From Thaumasiovibrio subtropicus (lineage in GTDB: Bacteria > Pseudomonadota > Gammaproteobacteria > Enterobacterales > Vibrionaceae): a stretch of 64,000 bases of DNA. A model generated the notes under the pieces. That model was not told the origin of the DNA and did no database searches. It was given only the letters and a program-made list of their open reading frames with translations. Numbering within the stretch: position 1 is the stretch's first letter; each line of letters begins with the position of its first letter. The position numbers and the translations under genes are program-made. The stretch is from assembly GCF_019703835.1 (NCBI RefSeq), contig NZ_AP023055.1:806001-870000 (forward strand). Direction: 5' to 3'. Below are positions 25,483-33,549 of the stretch, piece after piece.

Positions 25483-26553
25483 ATGCATTCAAAATTTGGT
25501 CTTTTTTCCAATACACAACCACGATTTTCAATCGCTTCATTGGGTTGGAAGCCGTTTTTTCAACAGCAACTAACGTTAGAAGAGTACGAACAGTGTCAAA
25601 TTGGGCGTGTTCTTGAGCACCATCGAGACGGCTATGTCGTACGTACTGAATCCTCAGAAATCAAGTTAGCTATCAGTAAACAGTTACCTATGTTGACGGT
25701 TGGGGACTGGTTGCTGCTGGATCATGAAGAGCGGTTTGTCAAAGTACTCGAACGGTCGACATTATTTAGCCGTAAAGCTGCGGGAGCGAAAGTTGCTGAG
25801 CAGTACATTGCAGCCAATGTCGATACGGCATTTATTGTATCGTCATTAAACGATGACTTTAACTTAAGCCGATTAGAACGCTATTTGGCCGTCGTGAGAG
25901 AAGCAGGTGCGGAACCTGTGTTGATACTGACCAAAGCCGATCTTTGTGATGACATCAAGTCACACCGCCAAGCGGTAACCCAAATGGATTCAACTCTAGA
26001 GGTTGAGGTGGTTAATGGTTTGAATCCCGAAGAGACCTCAGTGCTTAAGCGATGGTGTCAAGGTTCGAACACGGTTGCGTTTATGGGTTCTTCAGGTGTG
26101 GGCAAATCAACCTTAGTAAATGCTTTGTTGGGGGCGGACCAGCAAGCGACTGGGGGCATACGAGAAGATGATGCCAAAGGTCGTCATACGACAACGTCTC
26201 GTTCACTGCATATACTACCAGAAGGCGGTATCTTGATTGATACGCCGGGAATGCGTGAATTGCAGTTAACCGAGTGTGTTGACGGTTTAGAAGCAACGTT
26301 TGCTGACATTGTAGAATTGGCTCAAGCGTGCCGCTTTAATGACTGTCGCCACGAAAGTGAACCTGGCTGTAAAGTGAAGCAGGCCATTGAGCAAGGGACA
26401 CTTGAAGCACGACGCTTTGCGAACTATCAAAAGTTGATGCGAGAGCAGCAACGTAATGGTGCTTCGCTCGCGGAGCAACGCGAGCGATTCCGACAGTTCA
26501 CTAAAGTGATCAAGGTGACGCAAGCTGAGAGTCGTAAGCATAAGGGGCGTTAG
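25483..26553 (+). CDS. rsgA: RsgA-like ribosome-associated GTPase
   Basis: A circularly permuted GTPase of about 356 residues. In order: an OB-fold N-terminus, G4 TKADL, G1 (P-loop) GSSGVGKSTLVNALLG, the GGIREDDAKGRHTTTSR switch, G3 DTPGMREL, and a C-terminal zinc-binding CRFNDCRHESEPGC. RsgA assists 30S subunit maturation. The GWKPFFQQQLTLEEYE start and slightly different loop sequences resemble the second RsgA copy found in some vibrios and bacilli, so the canonical gene may be elsewhere. Start: ATG 25483 gives a family-like N-terminus; an upstream ATG at 25417 is possible but adds 22 unusual residues. Confidence 0.85.
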   Translation: MHSKFGLFSNTQPRFSIASLGWKPFFQQQLTLEEYEQCQIGRVLEHHRDGYVVRTESSEIKLAISKQLPMLTVGDWLLLDHEERFVKVLERSTLFSRKAAGAKVAEQYIAANVDTAFIVSSLNDDFNLSRLERYLAVVREAGAEPVLILTKADLCDDIKSHRQAVTQMDSTLEVEVVNGLNPEETSVLKRWCQGSNTVAFMGSSGVGKSTLVNALLGADQQATGGIREDDAKGRHTTTSRSLHILPEGGILIDTPGMRELQLTECVDGLEATFADIVELAQACRFNDCRHESEPGCKVKQAIEQGTLEARRFANYQKLMREQQRNGASLAEQRERFRQFTKVIKVTQAESRKHKGR

Positions 26554-26670
26554 ATAACAGAATAAGGTCAACGCGTTATTGAAGCCTGCATATTGAAGTC
26601 GCATGAGTCAATAAGCATGATAGATAACCAAATGTTATCTTAGTGACTTAAGTCATTGATTTTCAAGTGC

Positions 26671-26719
26671 TGTCATGTCAATGTCAGGTAGGTGTCGTCA
26701 TGGTGTCACGCTGACGTCG
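26671..26719 (+). promoter_or_regulatory. 11-bp phased TGTC(A/G) array
   Basis: TGTCA at 26671, TGTCA at 26682, TGTCG at 26693, TGTCA at 26704 and CGTCG at 26715 are exactly 11 bp apart, one helical turn each. The array ends about 60 bases before the ATG of the XRE/2TM regulator and could be its own operator. Just upstream are two inverted repeats, AGATAAC/GTTATCT (26621-26640 region) and TGACTTAAGTCA (26644-26655). Confidence 0.5.
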
Positions 26720-26780
26720 TGTCCGACAGTCGATAAATTAGGATACATTGCAACCACACACCGCAGTTAGGGATAAGCAA

Positions 26781-27266
26781 ATGATTGTTAGAAAACTTCG
26801 ATTACAACGTGGATGGTCACAAGAGCAATTAGCTGAAATGAGTGGCTTAAGTGTCAGGACTATTCAACGTATCGAAAAGGGTGATAAGCCCGGTTTGGAA
26901 TCATTGAAATCCCTTGCTGCTGTCTTTGAAGTGCAAGTAGACAATTTATCGCAGGAGTCGGAAATGAAAGATGAACCTCTATATGGTGACAGCGTAACGG
27001 TAACAGATGATGAACGAAAAGTGATGAAGCGTGTAAGGGAAATTCGTGGCTTCTATTCGCATGTCGTCTCTTACGTTACGGTGATGGCGTTATTGCTTGT
27101 GATTAACTTATTTACAAGTCCTGACTATTTCTGGGTTGTATGGCCAGCTTTAGGATGGGGTGTCGGGATTATTTCGCATGGTCTGAACGCCTTCGATCTG
27201 TTGAACTTCTTCGGCCCTGAATGGGAGAAGCGCCAGATTGAAAAGCGTTTGGGGCGTAAGTTGTAA
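26781..27266 (+). CDS. XRE-family regulator with 2TM domain
   Basis: A 161-residue protein. The N-terminal HTH (about 1-62) has LRLQRGWSQEQLAEMSGLSVRTIQRIEKG. The C-terminal 2TM domain (about 85-155) has two hydrophobic helices (VVSYVTVMALLLVINLF and WPALGWGVGIISHGLNAF). It is therefore probably a membrane-tethered DNA-binding protein that reads a membrane signal; targets unknown. I set the start at ATG 26781, because the extra upstream residues are not part of the HTH. A phased repeat array lies upstream, and a terminator hairpin follows. Confidence 0.85.
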   Translation: MIVRKLRLQRGWSQEQLAEMSGLSVRTIQRIEKGDKPGLESLKSLAAVFEVQVDNLSQESEMKDEPLYGDSVTVTDDERKVMKRVREIRGFYSHVVSYVTVMALLLVINLFTSPDYFWVVWPALGWGVGIISHGLNAFDLLNFFGPEWEKRQIEKRLGRKL

Positions 27267-27296
27267 TGCTGGACGCGTTTCCCGCTTTTAAGCAAG

Positions 27297-27333
27297 AAAA
27301 AGGGAGCCTGTTATGTGCTCCCTATAGTATTTT
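27297..27333 (+). terminator. Rho-independent terminator
   Basis: AGGGAGC (27301-27307) pairs with GCTCCCT (27317-27323), then ATAGTATTTT. It ends the XRE gene, so the next gene must start after it. Confidence 0.6.
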
Positions 27334-27355
27334 GTGTTGCTTGTATTCAGGTGGC

Positions 27356-27949
27356 ATGGCTGTGTTTCCAAGCGAAATTCCTTCTTATAATTGGCAGTCA
27401 GAGCAGTTTGATGGTGAGCCTTTGCCTCTCAGTGTAGAGATGAGTTTTAAGCAACAGGCCATCCAGATCTATCGCGCAATCAGCTTAACCTCCAAAGAGC
27501 CGCCCTTTACGCTTACCGAAGATGGCGAGTTTTGCCCTATCTTTGCTTTAGCGGCATTATTGAAATATTTTGGCTTTGAGCTGGAAGTGGTGCTTCGTGA
27601 TGAGAGTGTGGTGGATTTACTCAACGCACACTATGGGTATGAACTTCCAAAACTTGCCCAACTTGATGTCCCTGTTTCTATGTTAGCGCAAGGTGAATCT
27701 GCTATCGGAGAGGCGGCATTTTTGGTCTCAGTCATTATGTATCCGCTCAAAAACGGGAAGTTAACCTCTCATTACATTACCAATAATGCGATTGGAGAAT
27801 GGATGGATGGTCAAATCGCTTCTTCACCTCAAAAATGGGCTCCCATTGAATGTTGGGAAAGGTCGCAAAATAAACGGGAAAGCGCTTTTTGGGCTGGTGT
27901 GTCTATTCGCGTTTTTCTAGATAAGAAAAACGCAAAAATAACCTCATAA
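27356..27949 (+). CDS. Hypothetical protein
   Basis: A 197-residue soluble protein beginning MAVFPSEIPSYNWQSEQ at ATG 27356. The open frame extends back to 27266, but that part overlaps a terminator hairpin and lacks a start site, while AGGTGG precedes 27356. It has no signal peptide and no domain I recognise; mixed composition with TLTEDGEFCPIFALAALLKYFGFELEVVL in the middle. Adjacent genes give no functional hint. Confidence 0.65.
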   Translation: MAVFPSEIPSYNWQSEQFDGEPLPLSVEMSFKQQAIQIYRAISLTSKEPPFTLTEDGEFCPIFALAALLKYFGFELEVVLRDESVVDLLNAHYGYELPKLAQLDVPVSMLAQGESAIGEAAFLVSVIMYPLKNGKLTSHYITNNAIGEWMDGQIASSPQKWAPIECWERSQNKRESAFWAGVSIRVFLDKKNAKITS

Positions 27950-28060
27950 GTTTGAAGTTGTCTTCAAAGTGTTCAAGTTTTGTAATTAATCTTTAGTTCG
28001 GCTTTTCTGTTGATACTTTCTTTGATAAAAGAGAGTGTATTCTCAAAATTAGGTATTGAT

Positions 28061-28452
28061 ATGAAACGGCTTTTTCTGTACTTCTTCCTTTTCTGCTACT
28101 GTGTGGTTCTGTATCGGCGAACACATCCCAAGTTGAAAAAGCAACGCATGAGGAAGTGTTAGCGCTCAAACAAGAAGTGCGGCTATTGCGCAGTGATATT
28201 GCGCAACTGGAGCGATTGATGGTGGAGCTGATCGCTAAGCAAGGTACCATCATTAACCTTCCTGGCCGCCCGGGTAAAGACGATAGCCGCGATAATATTT
28301 GGGGTTGCTACATTGACGACCTTAACGCTGGTGGTGTGTTTGGCACTGGGCGTACAGAGGCTGAAGCCAAGGGTAAGACGCTTGCGAAGTGTAAAGAGAA
28401 GGGCGGTATCTGCTTTACCACTCGCTTAGAGTGCTCTAAAGATGATGTATAA
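28061..28452 (+). pseudogene. Secreted small Cys-containing protein, frameshifted at a T run
   Basis: The ATG at 28061 (MKRLF) is preceded by TAGGT, but its frame stops at codon 35. A shift of one base at the CTTTTTC run (28070-28076) gives a perfect signal peptide, MKRLFSVLLPFLLLCGSVSA, continuing in frame through VEKATHEEVLALKQEV to a C-terminal domain with WGCYIDDLNAGGVFGTG and two further cysteines, about 130 residues in all. So one T is missing relative to an intact gene (T6 to T5). This may be a true mutation, phase variation, a programmed -1 shift, or a sequencing error. The protein would be periplasmic with a coiled N-terminal part; function unknown. Confidence 0.75.
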
Positions 28453-28580
28453 GTAGACAAAATTAACTTTTTGTTACTGAAAATGCGTGTTGTAATCAAT
28501 TTGTTGCGTGTTTGCTAGCGGAAATGGTGGCTATCTTCTGATACTGTATACAGCGTAAGTATATTTTAGAGGAGCGCGCT

Positions 28581-28907
28581 GTGAGTATTTTCGACTTACT
28601 TGCCGAAAATCAGATACAGGATTGGAACCGTCGCAAAGCGGAAGGCAAAATCAGTGACAAGCCTGCTGAGCCTTTAAAGCGCACCAGTTTTGAATCTCAA
28701 CTCTATACCGCGATCGTCGAGTATTATCAGAAAGCGTCGACGTTAGCGCCTGAAGCACCAAAACGATTGCAGATTGAGCGGCAAGCAGAGAGCCTTCGTA
28801 TCCAGTTGATGATTACACTTGAACGTAACGACATGCGGCATACAGCTCAATTTTTAGCCGAAGAGTTAGAAAAGCGTCGCAGCGAATTCAACGCAGCGCG
28901 CGATTAA
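28581..28907 (+). CDS. Conserved hypothetical protein
   Basis: A 108-residue helical, charged protein (MSIFDLLAENQIQDWNRRKAEG). The start is faintly like DUF1992 proteins, but the expected GAGKPL motif is missing, so I do not assign it. GGAG lies 6 bases before a GTG start. A strong terminator follows. Predicted cytoplasmic, mostly alpha-helical, coiled near the C-terminus (EELEKRRSEFNAARD). Confidence 0.7.
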   Translation: MSIFDLLAENQIQDWNRRKAEGKISDKPAEPLKRTSFESQLYTAIVEYYQKASTLAPEAPKRLQIERQAESLRIQLMITLERNDMRHTAQFLAEELEKRRSEFNAARD

Positions 28908-28924
28908 ACAGTGAGAATTGACTG

Positions 28925-28958
28925 AAAAAGGCCAAAGTAGAGATACTTTGGCCTTTTT
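28925..28958. terminator. Bidirectional terminator
   Basis: A 15-base perfect stem (AAAAAGGCCAAAGTA with its complement) around GAGA, ending in T's. It separates convergent genes. Confidence 0.9.
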
Positions 28959-29007
28959 GATGGGCTTCTTCTGAGAAGATTCCTAGTGGTTTGTCGCACA
29001 AGTGCGA

Positions 29008-29955
29008 TCAGTTTGTCGGCTTGTGATTGATGAACGCATTCACTTGTCCGTAGACACTGGCACAGGCTTCTTGAGCAACATCTTCCATGTTCAAGAAGGT
29101 GTGGATCATGTGTTCAAAATGGACATGTTTTACTTCGGCACCGCCATACTCAGCCTTTTTGCAATACTCAATGCCTTCATCACGAAGCGGACAAAATTCT
29201 GCGGTAAAAAGCAAAGTGCGAGGCAGTTTGTCAGTGAACTCACCATAAAGTGGCGATGCTTCGCGGCGATCGTCGTCTGGGTTAAAATAGTTGTCGAAGT
29301 ACCATTTGATTTTGGCCGTGTGAAGCAGGTAGCCACTGCCATTTTCAGTGTAAGAGTAATGATCCATAGTGTAATCAAGACTGGGGTAAACCAAGACTTG
29401 ATTGGTGATGATGACTTCTTCATCCCGTTGCGCTTTCTCACTGATCGTCGCTGTTAACGCGCCACCGCCTGAGTCTCCCATAATCGATAGTTGTTTTTGG
29501 TATTGAATGTTGTTGTTATCTAACGTGTTCCAGATACCTTTTACAACCGTGTAGGCATCATCTACGCCACAGGGATAGCGGCATTCTGGCGCTAAACGGT
29601 AATCAACCGATACCACAATATGCTGGGTGGCAGTGGCAAGCTTTCGCGCGATGGGGTCGTAGACGGTGACACTGCCCGCCATATGTCCACCGCCATGGAA
29701 GAATACGAGAACAGGCAATGACTGCGATGGAATTGGATGATAGATTCTTACGGGCACATCAAACGTATCACCACTGACGACATCGTCCTGTACTCTTGCA
29801 ACGGTCGGTGATGAGGTGACGAGCTCTTGGGTGAGGTTTGCCAACCCTTCACGCGCGTTGGTTGACGTTGGTCGGTAGCCATTACCAATCAAAATAGGAA
29901 GTTGCTGATTAAAATTATTGAGCCAAAGGGCAAGGTCTTCGCTGACATGACGCAT
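29008..29955 (-). CDS. HSL-family alpha/beta hydrolase (esterase)
   Basis: A 315-residue esterase/lipase of the hormone-sensitive lipase family. The oxyanion-hole motif HGGGHMAGS, the nucleophile GDSGGG, the acid in FCPLRDEG and the histidine in HMIHTFLNM are all present and in order. There is no signal peptide, so it is cytoplasmic. GGAGAG lies before the ATG. It likely hydrolyses short-chain esters; the real substrate is not visible. Confidence 0.9.
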   Translation of the reverse strand: MRHVSEDLALWLNNFNQQLPILIGNGYRPTSTNAREGLANLTQELVTSSPTVARVQDDVVSGDTFDVPVRIYHPIPSQSLPVLVFFHGGGHMAGSVTVYDPIARKLATATQHIVVSVDYRLAPECRYPCGVDDAYTVVKGIWNTLDNNNIQYQKQLSIMGDSGGGALTATISEKAQRDEEVIITNQVLVYPSLDYTMDHYSYTENGSGYLLHTAKIKWYFDNYFNPDDDRREASPLYGEFTDKLPRTLLFTAEFCPLRDEGIEYCKKAEYGGAEVKHVHFEHMIHTFLNMEDVAQEACASVYGQVNAFINHKPTN

Positions 29956-30177
29956 AGTGCTCTCCTTGATGTGAACTATTTGCCAATAATTTTAGTCACT
30001 GTGTTACAAAAAATTGGCGTAACCTCGCCACTAAGGTCGCGTTTCTTCTTGAAAGTTGAGGCGAGGGTTTCAGTACAGCAATGTACCAGCGCATCAAGCA
30101 TAGGTTGCAACCGATTCCTTTACGCCTTCGTCTGAGTCTCCTTCTTTTACTACATCCAGCGCCTGTAAGTCGCTTGA

Positions 30178-31344
30178 TTATACGCCATAGTCTACGCCGT
30201 CAATCGCAAAGCCATTTAGTGCAAGGAAATCGCGCTTAACCCCTTCATAATCGCTTATTTCTTGAAAGTTAAGTGGGGTGATCTTTCGATAAAGGGCACG
30301 CACTTCTTGTTGAACCTCTTCTTGTAGCTCCCAATCATCAAGCCTAATTAAACGGCTGTCGTCGGATAATGGCACGAGACTGTTTGGTTGAAACTTGTGA
30401 TAAAACAGACGATGCATCTGCTCAATACAACCTTCGTGTAAGCCTTTTGCTTTCATCACTTTAAAAAGGGCGAGTAGGTAAGGAGAGAAAGCAGGGATAA
30501 AAACACTGGCTTTCGTCACTAAGGCTTTGCAAACAGCAATATAAGCACTGCCATTGAGCGGTGTAAGTTGCTCGTTGATGGTGTTTGCTGTGCGGTGAAG
30601 ATGTTGTTTGGCGAGTCCGAGCGTGCCGTGATGATAAATAGGGTAGGTGAGTTCAGGGCCAATGTAGGAGTAGGCCAAGGTTTGAAATTGATGCGCGCAT
30701 TGTCCCTTCGCGAGAAGGAGAGAGACCCACTGCTGCCAATCTTCTCCGCCCATCACTTTGACAGTGTCATCGATTTCTTGCTCCGAAGCGGCAGTGACAT
30801 GCGTTTCGATGAGGCGATCGTGTTCTAAATCTGCTGTGAGGCCGGAAAAGGGCGTTTCGACGGTTTTGATGGATGAGCGCCACCATTCCTCGCTGTTCGG
30901 TTTGGGTCGAATTCCGGTCGCAAGGCTATAGATAAGCAGGTCAACCTGTCCACCGAAATAGGTGTCAATCGCTTGGTTTACCGCGTTGCGTGTTTCTTGA
31001 GAAAATGCATCGCCCACAATGTTGATGGCAATATGTCCTTCCGACGCCGCATATTGCTTAAAGGCGATATTGTTGTACCAGCCTGCAGTACCAGTGCCTT
31101 TTTCGCTAGGGCCTTTTTCGAACGACACCCCGATAGTATCAGATTTTGCGCCACCAAAGGTGAGTGCAATTCGGCTTGCTAGACCAAAACCAGATGAAGC
31201 GCCGAGAATCAAGACACGTTGACGGTTTTGTGCCACCTGTGGTGCGTGTTTGACGAAGTCTATCTGTTGTTTTACGGCCGCAGCACAGCCAGCGGGGTGC
31301 GCATTCTTAGCCACGACCCCCTTGATGATGGGAGATATTTTCAT
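30178..31344 (-). CDS. fabV: Trans-2-enoyl-ACP/CoA reductase FabV
   Basis: A 388-residue FabV-type NADH-dependent enoyl reductase of fatty acid synthesis. The NAD-binding VLILGASSGFGLASRI lies near residue 44. The FabV active-site Tyr-x8-Lys is seen as Y-HHGTLGLA-K in TYPIYHHGTLGLAK. GTGTAGWYNN and CKALVTKASVFIPAFSPYL are typical. FabV is large compared with FabI and is known to tolerate triclosan. It sits in its own unit upstream of the lipoprotein array on the same strand. The sequence departs from the Vibrio FabV start (MIIKP), so it may be a second copy. Confidence 0.88.
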   Translation of the reverse strand: MKISPIIKGVVAKNAHPAGCAAAVKQQIDFVKHAPQVAQNRQRVLILGASSGFGLASRIALTFGGAKSDTIGVSFEKGPSEKGTGTAGWYNNIAFKQYAASEGHIAINIVGDAFSQETRNAVNQAIDTYFGGQVDLLIYSLATGIRPKPNSEEWWRSSIKTVETPFSGLTADLEHDRLIETHVTAASEQEIDDTVKVMGGEDWQQWVSLLLAKGQCAHQFQTLAYSYIGPELTYPIYHHGTLGLAKQHLHRTANTINEQLTPLNGSAYIAVCKALVTKASVFIPAFSPYLLALFKVMKAKGLHEGCIEQMHRLFYHKFQPNSLVPLSDDSRLIRLDDWELQEEVQQEVRALYRKITPLNFQEISDYEGVKRDFLALNGFAIDGVDYGV

Positions 31345-31426
31345 ACCGTGTAACCTAGAGGCAATTCTTAGCCCTAGGTTACACAGGAAAGAGAATCAAG
31401 CACAAGGCATGTGTTTGATTTACGCT

Positions 31427-31540
31427 TTACAGCCCTGGAATTTCAACCAATTGTTGAATGGTGTTTGCCCCATAGCCTTCTAGGATAAAGCCAGCGTATT
31501 TTTGTCCGTCAATATTGGCCTCGCCATAAGTGATGGTACC
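31427..31540 (-). pseudogene. 3' remnant of a third array lipoprotein gene
   Basis: The reverse strand reads in frame GTITYGEANIDGQKYAGFILEG then YGANTIQQLVEIPGL and stop. It aligns with the C-termini of the two lipoprotein genes upstream (ITGYIAYGEY...LVGFGEETLQTLVQI and IEGHISYTKS...LDGFGEEQLQTLHEAI). The match ends exactly where the dispersed repeat begins (31538-31540), so the 5' part was lost at the repeat boundary. Confidence 0.75.
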
Positions 31541-31650
31541 GCTTCTGCGTTAAAGGTGCTTGAAAGGGAAAGCCTTCCTTCACACCTTTACTTTGAACGT
31601 GACGTGTTAGGCCGCTTCTGAATTCTGCATCTTGAGATGGTTTGAGTATC
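31538..31650. repeat. Dispersed intergenic repeat, copy B
   Basis: About 113 bp matching copy A at 13325-13455: CTTCTGCGTTAAAGGTGCTTG, a folding middle (TAAAGGTG and CACCTTTA arms), then GGCCGCTTCTGAATTCTGCA and CTTGAGATGGTTTGAGTA. It lies between a gene remnant and a frameshifted paralogue. Confidence 0.75.
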
Positions 31651-31661
31651 TCTAGCAACGA

Positions 31662-32403
31662 TTAGATCTGTACTAACGTCTGTAATGTCTCTTCACCAAA
31701 GCCCACCAAAGAGAAGCCTTTCAGTGTACTTTCTCCCATGGTGTATTCCCCATAGGCAATATATCCAGTGATTGGTTGGCAATTACCTTCCGTTGTCTTA
31801 AAGACATAGGCAGCATTGGCGGTTTTAACCGTCATACCCGCTTGCTCGACTTCGATCATACTAAGGTCTGAGACACGGTAGTCGGCGGTGTAATGGCATC
31901 CTTGTTGCGTTGTAAAGCGTACTGTATTGTGGTCGACGATATCCAGTGCGCTGAAATCATGAATAGCATTGGCACTTAGGTACCCGACGATGGCTGCTGG
32001 CTTTACCCATACGTAATGACAGAAAGGTATTTGAACCGAACCCATTAACGACCTCAAACTCCGCTTTTGATGAAAAGCCTGTGTCATCGAGTTTGATGTT
32101 TCCAATGTAAGTGACTTCCTTATCATTACTCCTATTGTCGTAAAGATGAAAATCGTTGACACTGTAATCACCGGTTTCTGAACGTCGTTCATTATAAATA
32201 AAGCCATTGCTGCCAAAGTTATTAACAATAATCGAGCCGTCTGGAAGCTCTGATAAAGCCCATAGACCACTCGTGGTAGCATAGGTATGTGTGCCTTTTT
32301 TCTTTGGTGTTGAAGCACTTTCATCTTCGCTACCGCCACCACCACATGCGGTCAAACTTAATGCGAGTAAAGCGGCTGTTGTGCCTTTTAGAATACGGCT
32401 CAT
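31662..32403 (-). pseudogene. Lipoprotein gene 2 of the array, frameshifted
   Basis: The N-terminal frame (from ATG 32403) encodes MSRILKGTTAALLALSLTAC, a lipoprotein signal with lipobox LTAC, up to SKAEFEVVNGFGSNTFLSLRM. The C-terminal half, VRFTTQQGCHYTADYRV to LVGFGEETLQTLVQI, is in another frame ending at 31662. Comparison with the intact neighbour (32593-33351) shows that the two frames are one gene broken by a single-base indel near 31990-32050. The product would be an outer-membrane-anchored protein of about 245 residues with a C-terminal beta-rich domain. Family unknown to me. Confidence 0.8.
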
Positions 32404-32592
32404 TATACTTCCTTCACGACGACTTGATTTTTAGATAAAACGGCATTTTGAAAGTAAATGGGGGAAACTACTAGAGGAGCTATAGATTAACTAAGAAAGG
32501 GTCTAGTTGTGGTTCTAAGAGAGTCAGTTTTTGAATCTTATCAGCTGAAATGGAAGAAAAAAGGCAGGCTAACATACCTGCCATGTGGCGAA

Positions 32593-33351
32593 TTAGTTTT
32601 CCGCCTGTATATAAATGGCTTCATGCAGTGTTTGAAGTTGCTCTTCACCAAAACCGTCGAGCAAATAACTTGTAATGGTACTTTGGTCGATAATTGATTT
32701 CGTATAGGAAATATGGCCTTCAATCGGTGCACAATTGCCTTCTGTCGTCTTAAATAGATAAGGATGCGCAGAAAGATGCATCTCAGTGCTCCCCTTGTGT
32801 ACTTGCATATCCCTGTGTGCGACCTCGTAGCTGGCTGTGTAATGACACCCTTGCTCGGTAGTAAACTGAATAACATTCGGGGCAGTAATTTGTATTTTAT
32901 TTGATCCCGTCAGTACATTCACATCTAATTCTTCGTCTTTCAGATCTAGCACCGAATGTGAGAGTGTATATTTATGACTTACACCCGTATTGTCGATAAT
33001 TTCTGCGTGACTGAAAAATCCATCATTTCCTTTGGTCAGTGAGACTTTGAACTCACCCTGCTTATCGCCATCTTTATAGAGTAAAACGTTATCTGTAGAA
33101 AGGGTATTACCTGACTGTGTGTCATGGGTGTAGATAAAGCCTTTCTGACCAAGAAACTCAACGGTCATGGCACCGTTTGGGAGAACGTAAAGAGAGACTT
33201 TGCCGCTGTCAGCTGCATAGCCAACGATTTTACCCACGGCTTTGTCGGTGGTAGGTCCAGAGTCGATGAAAGATTCAGTGGAGCTGCTACCGCAAGCACT
33301 AATAAAAAGTGAAGAAAAAATTGCGAAGGGAATTGACTTAGATAGTTTCAA
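32593..33351 (-). CDS. Array lipoprotein 3 (intact)
   Basis: A 252-residue lipoprotein (MKLSKSIPFAIFSSLFISAC, lipobox ISAC), so it is probably anchored in the outer membrane. It contains IQFTTEQGCHYTASYEV and ends LLDGFGEEQLQTLHEAIYIQAEN, shared with the frameshifted copy 2 and the truncated copy 1 on the same strand. No known domain was recognised. It is the only intact gene of the three, so it is probably the functional one. The neighbouring copies show the array arose by tandem duplication and then decayed. Confidence 0.8.
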   Translation of the reverse strand: MKLSKSIPFAIFSSLFISACGSSSTESFIDSGPTTDKAVGKIVGYAADSGKVSLYVLPNGAMTVEFLGQKGFIYTHDTQSGNTLSTDNVLLYKDGDKQGEFKVSLTKGNDGFFSHAEIIDNTGVSHKYTLSHSVLDLKDEELDVNVLTGSNKIQITAPNVIQFTTEQGCHYTASYEVAHRDMQVHKGSTEMHLSAHPYLFKTTEGNCAPIEGHISYTKSIIDQSTITSYLLDGFGEEQLQTLHEAIYIQAEN

Positions 33352-33549
33352 GTAGATACCTATTATTCGATATAAAGAAAACTGTTTTCATTATGGTAAT
33401 TAATAATAAACATAATTACTGGGGCGGTATTTTGTTGTTTTTATAACGGAATGCCAACAAATAAATTACGTTGCAGTATTTTTGCGACTTACGTCTTAAG
33501 TCGTGGGTTTTGTCATGCAAAAACACGTTCATTTGGTGAGTTATGTGTA

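Noticed and set aside
27266..27355. Longer start for the 27.3-kb hypothetical gene
   Set aside because: It would run through the XRE gene's terminator hairpin; ATG 27356 has its own ribosome site.
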